Shown piece after piece: positions 59,327 to 64,000 of a stretch of DNA of 64,000 nt. The stretch is taken from NCBI GenBank assembly GCA_910579395.1, contig CAJTUC010000019.1, positions 1-64,000 of the forward strand. Reading direction: 5' to 3'. Both the position numbers and the translations under genes were made by a program. The DNA comes from an uncultured Lachnospiraceae bacterium. Its GTDB lineage: Bacteria > Bacillota > Clostridia > Lachnospirales > Lachnospiraceae. Position 1 is the stretch's first letter, and the number at the start of each line of letters is the position of its first letter. The notes beneath the pieces are model-generated. The model was not told the origin of the DNA. It saw only the letters and a program-made list of their open reading frames with translations, and ran no database searches.

Positions 59327-59487
59327 TTTGCTTTCTCTTGCGCTCTCTATTCTTTTTTGTCACGCGAATCGAGTCGTATCAGGTACCCTTTAGATTCCAA
59401 AAGTATTTTAACATATGTACTTTGAGACCAAAATAGTTTGATTCTAAAAAAAATATAAAATATGCCGCTCCACAAAGCGCTAAACCA
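59327..59487. other. Intergenic region upstream of the Mrr-like gene
   Basis: 161 nt, AT-rich, with two related AGATTCCAAAA / TTTGATTCTAAAA segments (59391-59401 and 59438-59450). TAAAAT on the minus strand (about 59411) could be a -10 box for the Mrr-like gene. No terminator for spmB is apparent here. Confidence 0.35.
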
Positions 59488-60015
59488 CTACATCATTCCC
59501 GCCAGCACAATGCTGGCTATAACTCCTGTTATTGTTGAAAGAATCGCGCCTGTCAGCGTATAACGTGTTTTTGTCACTTTTGCCGCCATATAATAAACGG
59601 ACATTGTATAAAAAACCGTTTCCGTACAACTCATCATAATGGAAGTCGTCATACCGATCAGGGAATCCGGGCCGTGGTTCTTAAAAATATCCAGAACGAG
59701 CCCTGTTGCAGCGGAAGAAGAAAACATTTTGACCAAAATCAGTGGAATCAGTTCCGAAGAAAATCCGAACTGCCGCGTGATGCCCGCGAACAGACTGCCG
59801 ATAAAATCCAGAAAACCGGATGCACGCAGTACGCCTACCGCCACCATAAGCCCGATCAATGTCGGCATGATCTGTATGACCGTATGGAATCCGTCTTTTG
59901 CTCCTTTGATAAATTCCTCATACACGTTCGTTCTGACCGTAATGCCATATGCCACGATATAGAATATAATAACAGGTATTATTATATTGGAAAAATGCGC
60001 AAAAACCTGTGTCAT
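59488..60015 (-). CDS. spmB: Spore maturation protein B
   Basis: A 175-residue protein with about five membrane helices. IIIPVIIFYIVAYGITVRTN, VYEEFIKGAKDGFHTVIQIM, PTLIGLMVAVGVLRASG and the HGPDSLIGMTTSIMMSCTET segment match SpmB, needed for normal spore-core dehydration in Bacillus. I chose ATG 60015 because it reproduces the Bacillus N-terminus. The upstream extension crosses a terminator hairpin. No clear Shine-Dalgarno is seen. Its usual partner spmA is not next to it. Confidence 0.88.
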   Translation of the reverse strand: MTQVFAHFSNIIIPVIIFYIVAYGITVRTNVYEEFIKGAKDGFHTVIQIMPTLIGLMVAVGVLRASGFLDFIGSLFAGITRQFGFSSELIPLILVKMFSSSAATGLVLDIFKNHGPDSLIGMTTSIMMSCTETVFYTMSVYYMAAKVTKTRYTLTGAILSTITGVIASIVLAGMM

Positions 60016-60020
60016 AGAAA

Positions 60021-60058
60021 AGCCTGCATAAATCTTATTTCTAAAATTTATGCAGGCA
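60021..60058 (-). terminator. Terminator of the ROK kinase gene, abutting spmB
   Basis: Minus-strand GCCTGCATAAAT and ATTTATGCAGGC form a 12-bp stem with a 9-10-nt loop, followed by TTTTCT. The stem begins 10 nt after the ROK kinase stop and the T-tract ends 2-3 nt before the spmB ATG, so spmB depends on read-through or an unseen promoter within the hairpin. Confidence 0.8.
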
Positions 60059-60067
60059 GTTTTCTTT

Positions 60068-60946
60068 TTATGTGTTTCTTTCAAGCTCCATCATGCCGAG
60101 CTTCAGCGCTCCCATAATGCCCTGTTTATCATCCAGACTCTGGGGAACAATGAATGTATCCAGATCTTCCAGTTCTTTTGTTTTCAGGTAGCCATTCAAA
60201 AGCTGTCTGAAGCGGCTGCGGATCATCGGAAAAAGCTGCAGCTGGTGCATAACGCCGCCTCCCAGAATAATCCGTTCGGGAGACAGGATACAGGTAAGAT
60301 TAACAAGCGCCTGTGCAATATACTCCGCTTCCAGTTCCCAGACCTTCTGCTCTCCCGCTAACTCAACCGCTTTTTTCCCCCATCTTCCCTCGATGGCGGG
60401 CCCGGCTGCCAGTCCCTCCAGACAGTTTTCATGAAAGGGACAAAAACCCTGGTAAGTATCTTCCCGGCTTCTGCTTAACAGCATATGTCCGCCTTCCGGA
60501 TGCAGCATACCATGTACGAGCCGTCCTTCCGATATGATGCCGATACCGACGCCGGTGCCGACTGTCATATAAACGCAGCTGTTTAATCCCCGTGCAATTC
60601 CCCATGTATATTCTCCCAGCGCAGAACCATTTACATCCGTATCGAAGCCCACCGGTACATCGAGCGCCTCTTTAAAAGCACCTGCTATATTATAATTCTG
60701 CCATGCCAGCTTAGGGGTAGTCGTAATATAACCGTATGTATCGGACTTTCGATTGACATCAATCGGCCCGAAGCATCCAATCCCCAATGCCTCGATTTCC
60801 TTCTCTTCATAAAAGGAAAGCAATTTCGGTATAGTAATTTCCGGTGTTTCCGTCGGAATGGAAATCTGCTCCAATATATTGCCTTTTTCATCGCCAATGG
60901 CGCATACCATTTTCGTGCCACCGGCTTCCAATGCTCCCAGTTTCAT
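60068..60946 (-). CDS. ROK-family sugar kinase (fructokinase type)
   Basis: A 292-residue kinase. The phosphate loop is LGALEAGGTKMVCAIGDE, followed by GIGCFGPIDV, the catalytic Asp in GFDTDVNGSALGE, TVGTGVGIGII and the zinc motif HPEGGHM...CPFHENCLEGLAAG. The GIGCFGPIDVN and zinc pattern is that of the fructokinase/YdhR group, although mannose or N-acetyl sugars cannot be excluded. ATG 60946 (MKLGALEAGG) follows GGAGGGG. It is 45 nt downstream of ackA on the same strand and ends in a strong terminator. Confidence 0.9.
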   Translation of the reverse strand: MKLGALEAGGTKMVCAIGDEKGNILEQISIPTETPEITIPKLLSFYEEKEIEALGIGCFGPIDVNRKSDTYGYITTTPKLAWQNYNIAGAFKEALDVPVGFDTDVNGSALGEYTWGIARGLNSCVYMTVGTGVGIGIISEGRLVHGMLHPEGGHMLLSRSREDTYQGFCPFHENCLEGLAAGPAIEGRWGKKAVELAGEQKVWELEAEYIAQALVNLTCILSPERIILGGGVMHQLQLFPMIRSRFRQLLNGYLKTKELEDLDTFIVPQSLDDKQGIMGALKLGMMELERNT

Positions 60947-60991
60947 ATGCCCCTCCATCTCAGCCCGCAAATTCAGACTGACAGAAACTTC

Positions 60992-62191
60992 TTATTTTTT
61001 AACAATCGCAAATGTCTCTCTTGCAATAGCAAGTTCTTCATTCGTCGGAATAACAAGCACCTTTGTTGTGGAATCCGGTGTCGTAATGACTAAATCTTCT
61101 CCACGCTTCGCATTCTGTTCTTCATCCAGCGTAATGCCGAGATAACCGAGTCTGCTGCAGACCATATCTCTCATGAAAGAACTGTTTTCGCCGAGTCCTG
61201 CTGTAAAGCAGATTGCATCCACACCGTTCATCGCCGCCGTATAGGCACCGATATATTTGGTCACACGGTATGCAAATGTTTCCATCGTACGGATGCCCGC
61301 ATCCTCACCTTTCTCATAAGACGCCTGTAAATCTCTGAAATCAGAAGACAGATTCGAGGACAGTCCGAGCACGCCGGATTTTTTATTCAAAACGGTCATG
61401 ATTTCGTCGATGGACTTTCCTTCTTTATGCGCGATAAATTCTATGATCGCAGGGTCGATATCGCCGGAACGGGTTCCCATGATCAGGCCCTCCAACGGTG
61501 TCAGTCCCATAGATGTATCAACACATTTGCCGTTCTTTACCGCCGATACGCTGGCGCCGTTTCCAAGATGGCATACAATAAGCTTTAAGTCTTCATACTT
61601 TTTGCCCAGTACTTCCGCTGCCCTCTTGGATACATAAGAATGGCTCGTCCCGTGGAAACCATATCTTCTTACTTTATATTTCTCATAATATTCATACGGA
61701 AGACCGTATAAATAAGCCTCCTGCGGCATTGTCTGATGGAAGGCCGTATCAAATACCCCTACCATCGGCGTTTCCGGCATCAGCTCCTTACAAGCCGCGA
61801 TACCGATCAGATTAGCAGGATTATGCAGCGGTGCCAGTTCGTTACAGTCTGTGATAGCCTGTACCACTTCATCCGTGATCAGCGTAGAAGATGCAAATTT
61901 CTCACCACCATGCACAATACGATGGCCGACTGCACCAATTTCGGACAAATCCTTTACGACGCCGGATGTTTCATCCGTCAGCGATTTTAAAACAAGGCGG
62001 ATTGCCTGTGTATGATCTTCCATGGGCGTAACGGTCGTTATTTTATCTTTCCCGGTAGGCTGATAAACAAGCTGGCTGCCTTCAATACCGATACGTTCAC
62101 ACAATCCTTTTGCAATCAATTCTTCTGTCACTGCATCAATCAGCTGGAATTTCAAAGAAGAGCTGCCGCAGTTAATAACTAATATATTCAT
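60992..62191 (-). CDS. ackA: Acetate kinase
   Basis: A 399-residue ASKHA kinase that makes ATP and acetate from acetyl phosphate. Blocks include MNILVINCGSSSLKFQLIDA, VGHRIVHGGEKF, VFDTAFHQTMP, YGFHGTSHSYVSKRAAEVLG, CHLGNGASVSAVKNGKCVDT and the FTAGLGENSSFMRDMV end. ATG 62191 begins at the conserved N-terminus. The leader has an AGCTTTG/CAAAGCT hairpin and the GATGAGAGAAAGGA motif. It is the second gene of a pta-ackA operon. Confidence 0.98.
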   Translation of the reverse strand: MNILVINCGSSSLKFQLIDAVTEELIAKGLCERIGIEGSQLVYQPTGKDKITTVTPMEDHTQAIRLVLKSLTDETSGVVKDLSEIGAVGHRIVHGGEKFASSTLITDEVVQAITDCNELAPLHNPANLIGIAACKELMPETPMVGVFDTAFHQTMPQEAYLYGLPYEYYEKYKVRRYGFHGTSHSYVSKRAAEVLGKKYEDLKLIVCHLGNGASVSAVKNGKCVDTSMGLTPLEGLIMGTRSGDIDPAIIEFIAHKEGKSIDEIMTVLNKKSGVLGLSSNLSSDFRDLQASYEKGEDAGIRTMETFAYRVTKYIGAYTAAMNGVDAICFTAGLGENSSFMRDMVCSRLGYLGITLDEEQNAKRGEDLVITTPDSTTKVLVIPTNEELAIARETFAIVKK

Positions 62192-62276
62192 TGTTAAAAT
62201 CCATTCCTTTCTCTCATCCTGCAAGCTTTGAGCCGCAACGCAAAGCTGCAATTGAAAAAAATATTTTCTCTTTATA

Positions 62277-63278
62277 TTAACCGAGCTGTGCCTGTACTGC
62301 CGTGATTGCCACAACGCCAACGATATCTTCCCAGGAACAACCGCGGGACAGATCGTTTACCGGTTTCGCAATACCCTGAAGCATCGGTCCATATGCTTCC
62401 GCCTTTGCAAGCCGCTGTACCAGTTTATAGCCGATGTTACCACAATCCAGATTCGGGAAAATGAGAACATTCGCTTTACCTGCCACTTCGCTGCCCGGTG
62501 ATTTGGATTTCGCAATATGAGGAACCAATGCGGCATCTGCCTGCAGTTCGCCGTCAATACACAGGTGCGGATACATCTCGTGCGCAAGTCTGGTCGCTTC
62601 GACAACCTTATCTACCAACGGATGTTTTGCGCTTCCCTTCGTCGAATGGGATAACATGGCAATGATCGGTTTCGCGCCGACAAGGCTCTTGAAACTCTTT
62701 GCAGAAGACTCCGCAATCGAAGCCAGTTCTTCCGCTGTCGGGTCCTGATTCAGGCCGCAGTCTGCAAAAAGAAAAGTGCCTCCCTCTCCGAACTCACAAT
62801 CCGGTACATCCATGATAAAGAAACCGGATACCAGTTTAACACCGGGCGCTGTTTTCAGAATCTGCAGCGCCGGTCTCAATGTATCCGCCGTTGCATGATT
62901 CGCTCCGGCTACCATACCGTCCGCATCATTTGCTTTTACCATCATAACACCGAAAGTCAGATAATCTTTTAAAAGCGTCTCTCTCGCTTTCTCCGGTGTC
63001 ATGCCTTTATTTTTTCTTGTCTCATAGAGCAGTTCGACATATCCATCCAGTTTGTCCGTCTTTTCAGGATCGACGATGGTAACGCCGTCCAGTTCTACTT
63101 CCAGCCAGCTTGCACCGTCCAGGATTTTCTCTTCATTACCGATCATAATGATGTCGGCAATACCGTCTTTGATAATATGGGACGCCGCAATCAGCGTTCT
63201 TTTATCGGTGGTTTCCGGCAAAACAATTGTTTTTTTATCGCTTTTTGCCTTTTCTTTCATGATATCAATATATGCCAT
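62277..63278 (-). CDS. pta: Phosphate acetyltransferase
   Basis: A 333-residue short-form enzyme (no N-terminal regulatory domains) that interconverts acetyl-CoA and acetyl phosphate. It has KKTIVLPETTDKRTLIAASH, DYLTFGVMMVKANDADGMVA, GANHATADTLRPALQILKTA, FADCGLNQDPTAEELASIAE and MLSHSTKGSAKHPLVDKV, and ends NIGYKLVQRLAKAEAYGPML. The ATG follows AGGAG. ackA follows after 85 nt. Together they give the acetate branch that yields ATP when sugars are fermented. Confidence 0.98.
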   Translation of the reverse strand: MAYIDIMKEKAKSDKKTIVLPETTDKRTLIAASHIIKDGIADIIMIGNEEKILDGASWLEVELDGVTIVDPEKTDKLDGYVELLYETRKNKGMTPEKARETLLKDYLTFGVMMVKANDADGMVAGANHATADTLRPALQILKTAPGVKLVSGFFIMDVPDCEFGEGGTFLFADCGLNQDPTAEELASIAESSAKSFKSLVGAKPIIAMLSHSTKGSAKHPLVDKVVEATRLAHEMYPHLCIDGELQADAALVPHIAKSKSPGSEVAGKANVLIFPNLDCGNIGYKLVQRLAKAEAYGPMLQGIAKPVNDLSRGCSWEDIVGVVAITAVQAQLG

Positions 63279-63299
63279 AACAGTTGTTCTCCTTTTCCT

Positions 63300-63632
63300 T
63301 TATTTGGGTCTTACCGTAAGATTTTTGATCAGTCCGCTCTCGTCCACTTCACGCACGGTAGCAATTGCCATAACGTTATAACCGCCGAAATTCGCGATAA
63401 ATTCGGCCTGTGTATCGTTTACAACTTCCGCTTCCGCAATCGAATACTGGCGAAAACCAAATTTGTTCCGGAAGAACATATTAATCGCTTCCTGCCCATA
63501 AATATGATATTCCTTCTGGGATGAAGTATTGGTACAATAATCACAGATTCTGCCATCTCTCGTAAAAAGCTCGGCAAGCCCTGCAAAGTCTTTATTTTCC
63601 ATAGCCTGGACATATTTCTCAATAGGTTTCAT
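63300..63632 (-). CDS. SnoaL-like (NTF2 fold) small protein
   Basis: A 110-residue protein with the cone-shaped NTF2/SnoaL pattern: IEKYVQAMENKDFAGLAELF, TRDGRICDYC, GQEAINMFFRNKFGFRQYSI and AEFIANFGGYNVMAIATVRE. Such proteins are small isomerases, cyclases or binding folds, and the substrate is not evident. It lies between an SDR gene and pta on the same strand, 33 nt after the SDR stop. The SDR and this protein may act together in an oxidoreductive step, as is seen in other SDR/SnoaL pairs; this is inference. Confidence 0.78.
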   Translation of the reverse strand: MKPIEKYVQAMENKDFAGLAELFTRDGRICDYCTNTSSQKEYHIYGQEAINMFFRNKFGFRQYSIAEAEVVNDTQAEFIANFGGYNVMAIATVREVDESGLIKNLTVRPK

Positions 63633-63665
63633 ATTAATACCATACCTTTCTCTTAATCTACAAAC

Positions 63666-63998
63666 TTAATATACTTTTTCGGAATTGAGCAATGCGTCGG
63701 TACCGCCGTCCACGAACATGACATTACCGTTTACGCCCCTCGCCGCATCGGATGCAAGGAATACCATAACTTCTGCAATTTCATCCGCATCCATCAGACA
63801 TTCCTGACCATATTTGGTCGGAATGGGAAGGGCATTCAATGCCATTTTGGCAGAAGTGCTCATGGTAGCCGTCATTGTGGTATTAACATTGCCGGGCGCC
63901 ACCGCGTTGATCCGCACACCGTTAGCTGCCCAGGAAGCTGAAACCCGCCTTACCCATCTTGCCAGAGCATATTTTGTTGAAACATAGAGACTGTTACC
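63666..63998 (-). CDS. Short-chain dehydrogenase/reductase, C-terminal part (cut by window edge)
   Basis: The minus-strand frame is open from the right edge to the stop at 63666. The visible 110 residues start [20 protein letters not shown], which contains the catalytic Tyr-x-x-x-Lys (YVSTK) of SDR enzymes. [15 protein letters not shown] and [20 protein letters not shown] then [15 protein letters not shown] complete the classical SDR end. The Rossmann N-terminus lies outside the window, so cofactor choice and substrate cannot be judged. Confidence 0.9.
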   Translation of the reverse strand, partial: GNSLYVSTKYALARWVRRVSASWAANGVRINAVAPGNVNTTMTATMSTSAKMALNALPIPTKYGQECLMDADEIAEVMVFLASDAARGVNGNVMFVDGGTDALLNSEKVY

Positions 63999-64000
63999 CA

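Noticed and set aside
59391..59450. FabT-type operator near the Mrr-like gene (AGTTTGATTCTAAA)
   Set aside because: Only one half matches the expected inverted repeat; too weak to report as a site.
1..64000. CRISPR array, prophage or integrative element
   Set aside because: No regularly spaced direct repeats, no phage structural or integrase genes, and only one IS fragment at the left edge.

Overview
The window reads as a chromosome segment of a spore-forming Firmicute of the class Clostridia, most likely a Lachnospiraceae-type gut anaerobe. The grounds are GC in the mid-forties, strong AGGAGG-type ribosome binding sites, a long Firmicutes SRP RNA with an Alu domain, a T-box upstream of metG, spmB, a CdaR regulator next to an MsmX/UgpC-type ATPase, YesM/YesN two-component proteins, an AraR-type GntR/LacI regulator and pta-ackA. 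No species can be named from sequence reading alone.

Layout. 1-0.7 kb: 3' end of an IS transposase. 0.8-6.4 kb (+): a complete carbohydrate-type ABC importer (ATPase, two permeases, binding lipoprotein), then a lipoprotein with a structured leader. 6.5-9.3 kb (-): a DUF2971-like gene overlapping a GH120-type beta-xylosidase. 9.4-10.9 kb (-): tRNA-Ser(CGA) and a chemoreceptor. 11-14.6 kb: ECF sigma/anti-sigma pair, a 27-residue membrane protein, a kdpD/kdpE deletion remnant, tadA and SRP RNA. 14.6-30 kb (-): signalling and housekeeping genes: LacI-like/GGDEF fusion, CdaR, MsmX-type ATPase, dCache-GGDEF, YesL, HD-GYP, GNAT, D-2-hydroxyacid dehydrogenase, DUF1002, lipase-like hydrolase, T-box plus metG. 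30-51 kb: a large pentose locus. 51-64 kb: DUF885 peptidase, FabT-like MarR, a giant FtsX-type exporter with its ATPase, Mrr-like nuclease, spmB, ROK kinase, pta-ackA, an SDR fragment.

The pentose locus works as one unit. Binding lipoprotein, ATPase and two permeases bring in a pentose. araA, araB and araD convert L-arabinose to D-xylulose-5-P. A split transketolase (two subunits) and rpe feed the pentose phosphate pathway, and map closes the run. Two control layers flank it: a divergent AraR repressor, and a kinase/sugar-binding lipoprotein/YesN operon whose lipoprotein is a paralogue of the transporter's. Beta-xylosidase at 7-9 kb and pta-ackA at 61-63 kb would fit pentose supply and acetate formation.

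The most unusual signal is not a protein. At least five intergenic sites carry a roughly 80-115 nt element that folds into a closed multibranch structure with extensive compensatory base changes between copies (12914-13026, 17673-17787, 54171-54283, 58747-58859, degenerate at 13636-13716). Every copy lies just 3' of a gene, in the same orientation relative to that gene. Accessory hairpins often extend it towards the ribosome binding site of the next gene. A second recurrent leader motif (GCAG-CTGAGAAAGGA) and two copies of a hairpin leader with a possible conserved start peptide add to a picture of heavily structured intercistronic RNA.
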